From assembly GCA_002298545.1 (NCBI GenBank), contig DBKQ01000006.1:7999-13158 (forward strand): a stretch of DNA of 5,160 nucleotides. The letters are read 5' to 3'. This document shows, in pieces, positions 1 through 5,160 of the stretch. The DNA is from Prevotella sp. UBA746 (GTDB taxonomy: Bacteria > Bacteroidota > Bacteroidia > Bacteroidales > Bacteroidaceae). The position numbers and the translations under genes were made by a program. Under the pieces are notes generated by a model. That model ran no database searches, was not told where the DNA came from, and saw only the letters and a list, made by a program, of their open reading frames with translations. The first letter of the stretch is position 1, and every line of letters begins with the position of its first letter.

Positions 1-1
1 A

Positions 2-49
2 AACACCCGAAGCGTTTAGGCGGAACACTCGAAGCGTTTAGGCGGAACA
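2..49. repeat. 22-bp direct tandem repeat, about 2.2 copies, open at left edge
   Basis: The 20-mer CGAAGCGTTTAGGCGGAACA occurs at 8-27 and again at 30-49. The homology extends left, so 2-27 matches 24-49 with one mismatch (C7 against T29), giving a 22-bp period. The array probably continues beyond the window. The period is not a multiple of three, and the one open forward frame reads different residues in the two copies (PKRLGGT, then EAFRRN). That argues for a non-coding repeat, not a protein repeat. It lies about 95 bp upstream of the promoter and has no visible link to it. Confidence 0.85.
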
Positions 50-143
50 TGTACGGATTTTCTCATTAACAGCACACATTGTTCGTTTTTTCCATAAAAT
101 AATATATAAATTGTCCGTTTAAAGATTTCATAACATACATTGT

Positions 144-174
144 TTTGCTCTTTTACTAAAAGAAAGTATATTTG
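144..174 (+). promoter_or_regulatory. Bacteroidetes-type sigma-ABfr promoter
   Basis: A -33 element TTTG (144-147) is followed by 19 bp and then by TATATTTG (167-174). The latter matches the Bacteroidetes -7 consensus TAnnTTTG exactly, and the spacing is in the usual 19-21 bp range. Transcription would start near 177-181, giving an untranslated leader of about 55 nt before the ATG at 234. The leader is AT-rich, and there is only an A-rich stretch (AAACAAGAAAGAT) before the start codon, as is common in this phylum. No comparable promoter is seen in the downstream gene gaps, so this one probably drives all four genes. Confidence 0.75.
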
Positions 175-233
175 CACAATATTATAAAAAGAAAAGTGTT
201 ATTATATCATCAGTAAAATAAAACAAGAAAGAT

Positions 234-1112
234 ATGAACAAGAAATTTTTGATTCCCGTAGTAGTTGTAGTTCTGCTGCTCATCGGCGGCATTGCGTATC
301 TCACAATGAGTCTGCACAACGAAAAGCAGGCAAACAAGGAGATGCAGGAACTTGCCGAACTCGACAAGAAGGAAATGGAAAACGAATATCAGCAGTTTGC
401 CGACCAGTATTCGGAGATGAAGACAAAGATAAACAACGACTCGCTCGTGGCTCAGCTCACTCAGGAGCAACTCAAGACGGAAGAGCTGCTGAAGGAACTG
501 AAGAGCGTGAAGAGCACCGACGCAAGAGAGATTGCCCGACTAAAGAAGGAACTCGCCACTTGTCGTGCCGTAATCCGCAGCTACGTATTGGAGATAGACT
601 CGCTGAACCGACTGAACCAGAACCTGACGGCAGAGAACACCCGCGTAAAGGGACAGTATGCCGAAGCTACACGACAGATTGAAGGACTGAATTCCGACAA
701 GGCATCGCTCTCGGAGAAGGTTGCCATAGCCGCACAGCTCGACGCCAACGGCATCAGTATGACGGCAAAGAAGAAGGGGTCGGCAAAGAAGAACGCCAAG
801 AAGATAAAGGACGCAAAACTCATCACCGTCAGCTTCAACATAGCAAAGAACGTTACGGCACAGAACGGACAGAGGACTCTCTACGTGAGGGTTACGACTC
901 CGGCGGGCAGCGTGATGGGAGCAAGCGGATCATTCAACTACGAAAACCGCTCGCTACAGTATTCTATGCGCAAGACTATCGAATATACAGGCAACGAAAC
1001 ACCGGTAACGCTCTACTGGAACGTAAACGAACCGCTGAATCCGGGAACATACAACGTTAGCGTGTTTGCCGACGGGAATATGATAGGATCAAGAAACTTC
1101 TCGTTTAACTGA
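234..1112 (+). CDS. Membrane-anchored coiled-coil protein of unknown function
   Basis: This 292-residue protein cannot be assigned to a named family with confidence. Residues 5-24 are a strongly hydrophobic segment (FLIPVVVVVLLLIGG) after a short basic start, consistent with a signal anchor that leaves the rest in the periplasm. Residues about 28-170 are charged, Lys/Glu/Gln-rich and low in Pro/Gly, consistent with long coiled-coil helices. A Lys-rich linker follows (about 178-195, AKKKGSAKKNAKK). The C-terminal 95 or so residues alternate in a beta-like pattern (TLYVRVTTPAG, VTLYWNVNEPLNPGTYNVSVFADG) and resemble an Ig-like sandwich. One cysteine (C110) lies in the helical part. The gene follows the promoter and precedes the TolC gene by 30 bp, so it is probably first in the export operon. 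It might be a scaffold or accessory of the pump, or an unrelated envelope protein. Such proteins are sometimes mislabelled as SMC-like because of the coiled coil. The ATG at 234 is preferred because the anchor starts right after it. Confidence 0.85.
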   Translation: MNKKFLIPVVVVVLLLIGGIAYLTMSLHNEKQANKEMQELAELDKKEMENEYQQFADQYSEMKTKINNDSLVAQLTQEQLKTEELLKELKSVKSTDAREIARLKKELATCRAVIRSYVLEIDSLNRLNQNLTAENTRVKGQYAEATRQIEGLNSDKASLSEKVAIAAQLDANGISMTAKKKGSAKKNAKKIKDAKLITVSFNIAKNVTAQNGQRTLYVRVTTPAGSVMGASGSFNYENRSLQYSMRKTIEYTGNETPVTLYWNVNEPLNPGTYNVSVFADGNMIGSRNFSFN

Positions 1113-1142
1113 TTCAGATAACAACACAGAAGACGACAAAAG

Positions 1143-2546
1143 ATGAACAGAATATTATCAATAATAGCTCTTGCCACAGCGGCAATATCGGCATCGGCAC
1201 AGCAAAATGTGCTGACGCTCGACAGTTGCCGGCAGATGGCTCTGGGCAACAACAAGACGCTGACGGCATCGAAAGTGCAGCGCACCATGGCTGAGCAGAC
1301 GCGCAAGGCTGCCAGGACGAAATACCTGCCCCACCTCGACGTTGTAGGCGGAGCGGTATTCTCGAGCAAGGAGATTTCTATTCTCAACAACACGCAGAAA
1401 AGTACTCTCAACAGTATCGGCACTAACCTCGGCGGACTGCTCGGTATCAGCGATCCGAAGGTGACGGGAGCGCTCGACAAAATCGGACAGGACGTTACCG
1501 ATGCCTTCCGCACGAACAACCGACAGATGTATATGGTGTCGGCGATGGTTACACAGCCCGTGTATATGGGCGGTGCCATCACGGCGGCTAACCGCATTGC
1601 CGACATAACGGAGACAATGGCGGCTAACAAAGAGGAAGTGAGCCGGCAGGCGATACTCCATGACATCGACCAGACGTACTGGACAGTGGTGTCGTTGCGC
1701 CACAAACAGAAACTCGCCGACAGCTATCTTGCTCTCGTGAAGAAACTCGACAGCGATGTGGCGAAAATGATAAAGGAGGGCGTGGCGACACGTGCCGACG
1801 GACTGAAGGTGAACGTGAAGGTGAACGAGGCGGAAATGCAGGTTACGCAGGTGGAAGACGGACTGTCGCTCGCCAAGATGCTCTTGTGTCAGCTCTGCGG
1901 CATGCCTACGGAATCAACGATAACTCTTGCCGACGAGAATTCTGAAAGTATCTCGCTCGGCGATGCCGTGGCTATAGGCGACACGGCACAGGCTATCGAC
2001 CGCCGACCGGAGATGAATCTCCTGCAGAATGCTGTAGACATGAGTAAACAGGCAACTAAACTTGTGCGCTCGGCTTTCTTGCCGCAAGTATTGGTTGCCG
2101 GCGGATACCTGATGACTAATCCTAACCTTTACGACGGATTCACAAAGAAATTTGCCGGAGTATGGAATGTTGGCGTGATGGTTCGCATACCGGTTTGGAA
2201 CTGGATGGAGGGCGCATATAAAGTGCGCGCTGCCAAGGCTGCCACGACTATCGCTCAGCTCGAGATGGACGACACAAGGGAGAAAATCGGTTTGCAGGTT
2301 AGTCAGAGCAACTTTAAACTGAACGAGGCTTACAAAAAACTTTCCATGGCAAAGAAGAACGTGGAGAAGGCTGAAGAGAATCTGCGCTGCGCCAATGTCG
2401 GTTTCAAGGAGGGCGTGCTCCAGACTACCGATGTTATGGAGGCACAGACGGCTTGGATGCAGGCTCAGTCGCAGAAGATTGATGCCGAAGTGGACGTGAA
2501 GATTTCTCAGGTTAATCTGAAGAAGGCACTTGGAGTGTTGAATTAA
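1143..2546 (+). CDS. TolC-family outer-membrane efflux channel
   Basis: This is a 467-residue outer-membrane duct for a tripartite exporter, a typical length for TolC/OEP proteins (two PF02321-type halves). Residues 1-19 form a signal peptide (MNRILSIIALATAAISASA, likely cleaved before QQ). The mature start, VLTLDSCRQMALGNN, matches the conserved TolC N-terminal helix. Half one (about 24-255) includes YLPHLDVVGG (61-70), in the usual place where the helix turns into a beta strand, and QPVYMGG (138-144). Half two (about 285-465) repeats the plan with RRPEM (287-291), FLPQVLVAGGY (312-322), RIPVWNW (348-354) and the conserved helix GFKEGVLQTTDVMEAQTAW. The internal duplication of two-strand, long-helix units is what makes a trimeric 12-strand barrel with a periplasmic tunnel. 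There is no lipobox cysteine, so it is not an acylated NodT/OprM type. It lies 30 bp after the coiled-coil gene and 33 bp before the adaptor, with which it should dock. The exported substrate is unknown. Confidence 0.95.
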   Translation: MNRILSIIALATAAISASAQQNVLTLDSCRQMALGNNKTLTASKVQRTMAEQTRKAARTKYLPHLDVVGGAVFSSKEISILNNTQKSTLNSIGTNLGGLLGISDPKVTGALDKIGQDVTDAFRTNNRQMYMVSAMVTQPVYMGGAITAANRIADITETMAANKEEVSRQAILHDIDQTYWTVVSLRHKQKLADSYLALVKKLDSDVAKMIKEGVATRADGLKVNVKVNEAEMQVTQVEDGLSLAKMLLCQLCGMPTESTITLADENSESISLGDAVAIGDTAQAIDRRPEMNLLQNAVDMSKQATKLVRSAFLPQVLVAGGYLMTNPNLYDGFTKKFAGVWNVGVMVRIPVWNWMEGAYKVRAAKAATTIAQLEMDDTREKIGLQVSQSNFKLNEAYKKLSMAKKNVEKAEENLRCANVGFKEGVLQTTDVMEAQTAWMQAQSQKIDAEVDVKISQVNLKKALGVLN

Positions 2547-2574
2547 GAATGTAGAGTTTAGAATGTAGAATTAG
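2547..2574. repeat. Two copies of a 14-bp direct repeat filling the TolC-HlyD spacer
   Basis: GAATGTAGA is present at 2547-2555 and 2561-2569, a period of 14 bp. The tract begins at the base after the TolC stop codon and ends just before the adaptor ATG at 2580. It therefore makes up nearly all of the 33-bp spacer. It contains no ribosome-binding site and no hairpin. From memory, GAATGTAGA/AGTTTAGA-type iterations are common between genes in Bacteroidetes, but this was not searched. Confidence 0.7.
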
Positions 2575-2579
2575 CATTT

Positions 2580-3563
2580 ATGGAAAATAAAGCACAGAAG
2601 AATAGCATAATCCTTGCCATCGCAGGTTTTACGGCAGTGGTTGTCGTAGCTGGACTTATAGGATATTTCACGCTCGGAAAGAGCGAAGACGTTATACAGG
2701 GAGAGATTGAGGTTTCGGAATACAGGGTGTCGAGCAAGGTGCCCGGTCGTATTCTTGAACTCCGCGTCAAGGAGGGCGACTACGTCCATGTTGGCGATAC
2801 TCTCGCCATTCTCGATGCTCCGGAGGTGGAAGCGAAGAAGACTCAGGCTCAGAGTGCTGAGGATGCGGCATCGGCAATGAAGCTGATGGCTGACAACGGT
2901 GCTCGCCAGCAGCAGATACAGGGTGCCTACGAGGTTTGGCAGCAGGCCAAGGCGGGTCTTGAGATTGCAAAGAAGACTTACGACCGCGTGCAGCGTCTCT
3001 TCAACGAGGGAGTGATGAGTGCACAGAAGCGCGACGAGGCGTTTGCTCAGTTCAAGGCTTACGAGGCTCAGGAGAAAGCCGCAAAGAGCCAGTATGACAT
3101 GGCTAAGGAGGGTGCGCGCAAAGAGGAGCGCATGGCGGCTGCTGCCCAGGTGAACAGGGCGAAGGGTGCTGTTCAGGAGGTTAGCTCGTATATCAACGAA
3201 ACGGTGCAGGTGGCTCAGGTTGAGGGCGAAGTGAGTGATGTCTACCCTAAGGTGGGCGAACTTGTAGGCACGGGCTCTCCTATCATGAGCATTTCTATCA
3301 TGAGTGATGTATGGGGAACGTTCAACGTCAGAGAGGATCAGCTCAACGGACTGAAGATTGGTTCGGAGTTCACGGCTTTCTCGCCGGCTTTCAAGAAGGA
3401 TATCAAGATGAAGGTGTATTATATAAAGGACCAGGGTAGCTATGCCGTGTGGAAGGCTACTAAGAGCAACGGACAGTATGACTTGAAGACTTTTGAGGTG
3501 AAAGCACGTCCCGTTACGAAGTTCGACGGACTGAGACCGGGAATGACGCTGGTGATGAAGTGA
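2580..3563 (+). CDS. HlyD/EmrA-like periplasmic adaptor subunit of an export pump
   Basis: This 327-residue membrane fusion protein bridges the inner-membrane permease and the TolC channel. Residues 9-31 form a transmembrane anchor (SIILAIAGFTAVVVVAGLIGYF) with the N-terminus in the cytoplasm. The first lipoyl-like half is at about 48-82 (SSKVPGRILELRVKEGDYVHVGDTLAILDAPEVE), and the matching second half is at about 207-240 (VQVAQVEGEVSDVYPKVGELVGTGSPIMSI). Between them, about 84-205 is an Ala/Gln/Lys-rich alpha-helical hairpin containing LFNEGVMSAQKRDEAFAQF, the conserved turn region expected to contact the channel tip. A beta-barrel section follows (about 242-327) and ends with the family motif GLRPGMTLVMK. 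Domain order and length fit the HlyD_D23/EmrA/YbhG group, and the start at 2580 places the anchor correctly. The gene ends with TGA followed directly by TAA. A 111-bp gap separates it from the permease that it should partner. Confidence 0.94.
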   Translation: MENKAQKNSIILAIAGFTAVVVVAGLIGYFTLGKSEDVIQGEIEVSEYRVSSKVPGRILELRVKEGDYVHVGDTLAILDAPEVEAKKTQAQSAEDAASAMKLMADNGARQQQIQGAYEVWQQAKAGLEIAKKTYDRVQRLFNEGVMSAQKRDEAFAQFKAYEAQEKAAKSQYDMAKEGARKEERMAAAAQVNRAKGAVQEVSSYINETVQVAQVEGEVSDVYPKVGELVGTGSPIMSISIMSDVWGTFNVREDQLNGLKIGSEFTAFSPAFKKDIKMKVYYIKDQGSYAVWKATKSNGQYDLKTFEVKARPVTKFDGLRPGMTLVMK

Positions 3564-3576
3564 TAACCCACCCTAA

Positions 3577-3593
3577 CCCTCCCGAAGGGAGGG
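3577..3593. other. GC-rich hairpin between adaptor and permease genes
   Basis: CCCTCCC (3577-3583) pairs perfectly with GGGAGGG (3587-3593) around a GAA loop. It starts 14 bp after the adaptor stop codon. No T-tract follows (the next bases are AATGAAG), so a classical intrinsic terminator is unlikely. It could act as a 3'-end stabiliser or RNA-processing site that lowers permease expression relative to the upstream genes. It resembles the GAT-looped C-rich/G-rich arm found after the permease, so both may belong to one dispersed repeat family. Confidence 0.7.
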
Positions 3594-3649
3594 AATGAAG
3601 TTACTCTATTATAATAACTTGATATTACTAAAGGGAAGGATGATACTCT
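3585..3649. repeat. Imperfect direct repeat in the adaptor-permease gap
   Basis: AAGGGAGGGAATGAAGTTACTCT (start 3585) is echoed by AAGGGAAGGATGATACTCT (3631-3649) if gaps are allowed. The copies are about 46 bp apart. The first copy overlaps the 3' arm of the hairpin at 3577-3593. The remainder of the 111-bp gap is AT-rich, with no ORF, no good promoter and no clear ribosome-binding site before the ATG at 3675. Confidence 0.4.
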
Positions 3650-3674
3650 TTTAGTTATTGAAGTTGAGATTGAA

Positions 3675-4838
3675 ATGATAAAGAACCTATTAAATACGGC
3701 AAGACGGGAATGTGGAATAATATTCACTACTCCTGTATATATAATATGTATGGTGGTGCTGCCACTGTTCGTGATGATTTTCTTCACCACGCTGATGAAT
3801 CAGGGACAGCCGAACGAAATGCCGGTCGGAATTGTTGATCTCGACAATACTGCCACTACTCGCAGCATGACGCGCAAGCTTGATGCTTTTCAGAACACGC
3901 ATGTCGTGGCATATTATAATAATGTGGACGAGGCTCGACTTGCTATGCAACAGAACAAAATCTACGGGTTTATGTATTTCCCCAAGGGAACTACCGATGA
4001 ACTGCTCTCGTCGCGACAGCCTAAGATTTCGTTCTATTACAGCTACACGTCGCTTACAGCAGGGGCTTTACTGTATAAGGATCTGAAGACGATTGCGTCT
4101 TTAGGCTCTGCCGCTGTAGGCTCAGCCACGATGTCGGCAAAGGGATTCACGCAGAAGCAGATTATGGCTTTTCTTCAACCTATCGCCATCGACATGCATG
4201 CCGTAACTAACCCGTGGACCAACTATAATTTCTATCTGAGCACTATGCTCATCCCCGGATGCCTTATGCTCTTTATCTTTCTTATAACACCATATTCTTT
4301 AGGCACGGAACTGAAGTTCGACCGCGCAAAGAAACTTCTTGCCACTGCCGGCAACAACACTTGGGCTATGCTATTAGGTAAGCTCCTGCCACAGACGCTG
4401 ATTTTCCTCCTGATGTTTTATGTCTATTCCTTTTATGTATATGGCATATTGGGATTTCCGCATAATGGCGGCACATGGCATATTCTGTTGCTCGGACTGC
4501 TTGCCGTTACTGCCTCACAGGGCTTCGGGGCGTTTATGTTCGGACTGATGCCGTCGCTCAGAATGTCGATGAGCACCTGTTCGCTGTGGGCGGTATTGAG
4601 TTTCTCGCTCGTCGGCACGGCTTTCCCCGTCTTCGCCATGGATCCGGCTCTTGAGGGCATTGCCCAGATGTTTCCACTTAGACATTATTTCCGTATCTAC
4701 CAAACGAGCGTATTCAATGATTTCCCGCTCTCTTACGTCTGGATTAACATAACCGTGATGATTGCCTTCACGGCTTTGCCTATACTCGTTGCCGGAAATA
4801 TCAAGAAGGCGATGAGAGAGTATAAGTATATGGATTAA
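3675..4838 (+). CDS. ABC-2 type transport permease (YhhJ/YbhS/YbhR-like)
   Basis: This 387-residue inner-membrane permease is the translocating subunit of an ABC exporter. Transmembrane segment 1 (about 17-40) is followed by a periplasmic domain (about 41-183). That domain begins with MPVGIVDLDNTATTRSMTRKLDAF, the typical start of the ABC2_membrane_3 (PF12698-type) extracellular domain. Five further membrane segments lie at about 185-207, 230-256, 266-290, 300-321 and 353-375. Recognisable family features are NPWTNYNFYLSTMLIPG before segment 2, a cytoplasmic coupling-helix region GTELKFDRAKKLLATAGNN, the GKLLP that leads into segment 3, and FPLRHYF near 333-339. There is no nucleotide-binding domain, so a separate ATPase is required if it works like E. 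coli YbhFSR or RbbA-YhhJ. An in-frame TAA at 3615-3617 limits N-terminal extension, and no better start lies between it and 3675. Its last codons (Y-M-D-stop) lie inside the first copy of the downstream repeat. Confidence 0.93.
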   Translation: MIKNLLNTARRECGIIFTTPVYIICMVVLPLFVMIFFTTLMNQGQPNEMPVGIVDLDNTATTRSMTRKLDAFQNTHVVAYYNNVDEARLAMQQNKIYGFMYFPKGTTDELLSSRQPKISFYYSYTSLTAGALLYKDLKTIASLGSAAVGSATMSAKGFTQKQIMAFLQPIAIDMHAVTNPWTNYNFYLSTMLIPGCLMLFIFLITPYSLGTELKFDRAKKLLATAGNNTWAMLLGKLLPQTLIFLLMFYVYSFYVYGILGFPHNGGTWHILLLGLLAVTASQGFGAFMFGLMPSLRMSMSTCSLWAVLSFSLVGTAFPVFAMDPALEGIAQMFPLRHYFRIYQTSVFNDFPLSYVWINITVMIAFTALPILVAGNIKKAMREYKYMD

Positions 4839-4938
4839 AAGCCCCTCTCCCGCGCCGACTGACAGTCGGCTTCCCCCTCCCCGATGGAGAGGGGAGTGAT
4901 TACCAAGAAGTGGATGTCAGAATGATGAAGGGGTTAAA
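4827..4938. repeat. Structured 112-bp repeat, copy 1
   Basis: This is the first of two tandem units with a 112-bp offset. Its left end, TATATGGATTAA, is also the end of the permease gene. It contains an outer stem, CCCCTCTCC (4842-4850) with GGAGAGGGG (4886-4894). The stem encloses a perfect inner hairpin, GCCGACT (4854-4860) with AGTCGGC (4864-4870) around a GAC loop, and a second C-rich arm (4874-4882). No T-run follows, so it does not look like an ordinary intrinsic terminator. In the core, 4841-4933 matches copy 2 at 84 of 93 positions. It may be a REP/MITE-like element or a mRNA 3'-end structure. Confidence 0.85.
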
Positions 4939-5050
4939 TATATAGATTAACAGCCCCTCCCCCACGCCGACTAACAGTCGGCTTCCCCCTCCCCGATGGG
5001 GAGGGGAGTGATTACCAAGACAAGGATGCCAGAATGATAAAGGGGAAATG
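4939..5050. repeat. Structured 112-bp repeat, copy 2
   Basis: The second tandem unit begins with TATATAGATTAA, which echoes the end of the permease gene. The outer stem is CCCCTCCCC (4954-4962) with GGGGAGGGG (4998-5006), and the inner hairpin is GCCGACT (4966-4972) with AGTCGGC (4976-4982) around an AAC loop. In this copy the second C-rich arm, CCCCTCCCC (4986-4994), can also pair perfectly with 4998-5006 around a GAT loop, so two folds compete. Similarity to copy 1 stops near 5045. A third echo of the boundary, TAGATTAA, lies at 5057-5064. Confidence 0.85.
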
Positions 5051-5110
5051 CGATAATAGATTAAATTTATAATACGAATATAAAATTATATAGGAATAAA
5101 TCATATAGAA
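5051..5110. other. AT-rich spacer before a possible next gene
   Basis: After the repeats the sequence becomes strongly AT-rich. TAAATTTA at 5062-5069 is one base from the TAnnTTTG -7 consensus, but no TTG lies 19-21 bp upstream. I therefore do not call a promoter. No hairpin or ribosome-binding site stands out. Confidence 0.4.
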
Positions 5111-5160
5111 ATGAATAATAAGAACTCAAAAGAGGCTTCAAAGCATACTACTCCCCTCTC
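5111..5160 (+). CDS. Possible start of a further gene, cut by right edge
   Basis: An ATG at 5111 opens a frame that stays open to the window end and reads MNNKNSKEASKHTTPL. These 16 residues are hydrophilic and carry no recognisable domain. Operons of this kind often carry a second ABC-2 permease after the first, and a short polar N-terminus before segment 1 would be compatible with that. This is inference from context only. Against it, the last 11 bases match the reverse complement of part of the upstream repeat, so the frame may be chance sequence inside another repeat copy. Confidence 0.35.
   Translation, partial: MNNKNSKEASKHTTPL

Noticed and set aside
1..69. A forward open frame from the left edge ending at TAA 67-69, perhaps the end of an upstream gene
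   Set aside because: Most of it is the 22-bp tandem repeat, whose copies are read in different phases. The peptide shows no domain-like pattern.
80..113. A second promoter using TTG at 80-82 and the AT-rich sequence near 105-113
   Set aside because: The downstream element departs from TAnnTTTG, whereas the site at 144-174 matches exactly with proper spacing.
1013..1705. A 230-codon reverse-strand open frame over the start of the TolC gene
   Set aside because: It lies antisense to the well-supported TolC gene, has no recognisable domain and has an amino-acid mix typical of an antisense shadow.
4842..4894. The strong stem after the permease as a rho-independent terminator
   Set aside because: No T-tract follows the 3' arm on the + strand (the next bases are AGTGATTACC). 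The duplication and the covariation fit a structured repeat better. A terminating effect by other means is not excluded.
4839..5045. A CRISPR array, because of repeated palindromic units
   Set aside because: There are only two units of 112 bp. They are similar over most of their length, with no unique spacers and no cas genes nearby.

Overview
The window most likely comes from a Bacteroidales chromosome, probably Prevotella or a close relative. The evidence is a near-perfect Bacteroidetes promoter (TTTG, 19-bp spacer, TATATTTG) at 144-174, start codons without strong Shine-Dalgarno sequences, moderate-GC genes separated by AT-rich spacers, and proteins typical of that group. The genus is an inference, not a proven assignment.

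Layout: positions 1-233 are non-coding and hold a 22-bp tandem repeat running off the left edge, an AT-rich tract and the promoter. Four same-strand genes follow. They are a membrane-anchored coiled-coil protein of unknown function (234-1112), a TolC-family outer-membrane channel (1143-2546), a HlyD/EmrA-like periplasmic adaptor (2580-3563) and an ABC-2 type inner-membrane permease (3675-4838). The spacers are 30, 33 and 111 bp, and no other good promoter is visible, so a single operon is likely. Positions 4839-5110 hold a structured 112-bp repeat in two copies. A possible further CDS starts at 5111 and is cut by the right edge.

The channel, adaptor and permease together form the three layers of a type I-like or MacB/YbhFSR-like export system: inner-membrane permease, periplasm-spanning adaptor and outer-membrane duct. 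No ATPase gene is in the window, and the substrate cannot be told from the sequence. The leading coiled-coil protein could be an envelope accessory of this pump, but only its position suggests that.

The most striking non-genic signal is the repeat after the permease. Its two copies differ by a compensated T-A to C-G change inside a long-range stem, and the first copy begins within the last codons of the permease gene. This suggests a structured REP/MITE-like element under base-pairing constraint. Simpler repeats or a hairpin sit in two of the intergenic gaps (TolC-HlyD and HlyD-permease). I see no tRNA, rRNA, CRISPR array or transposase.
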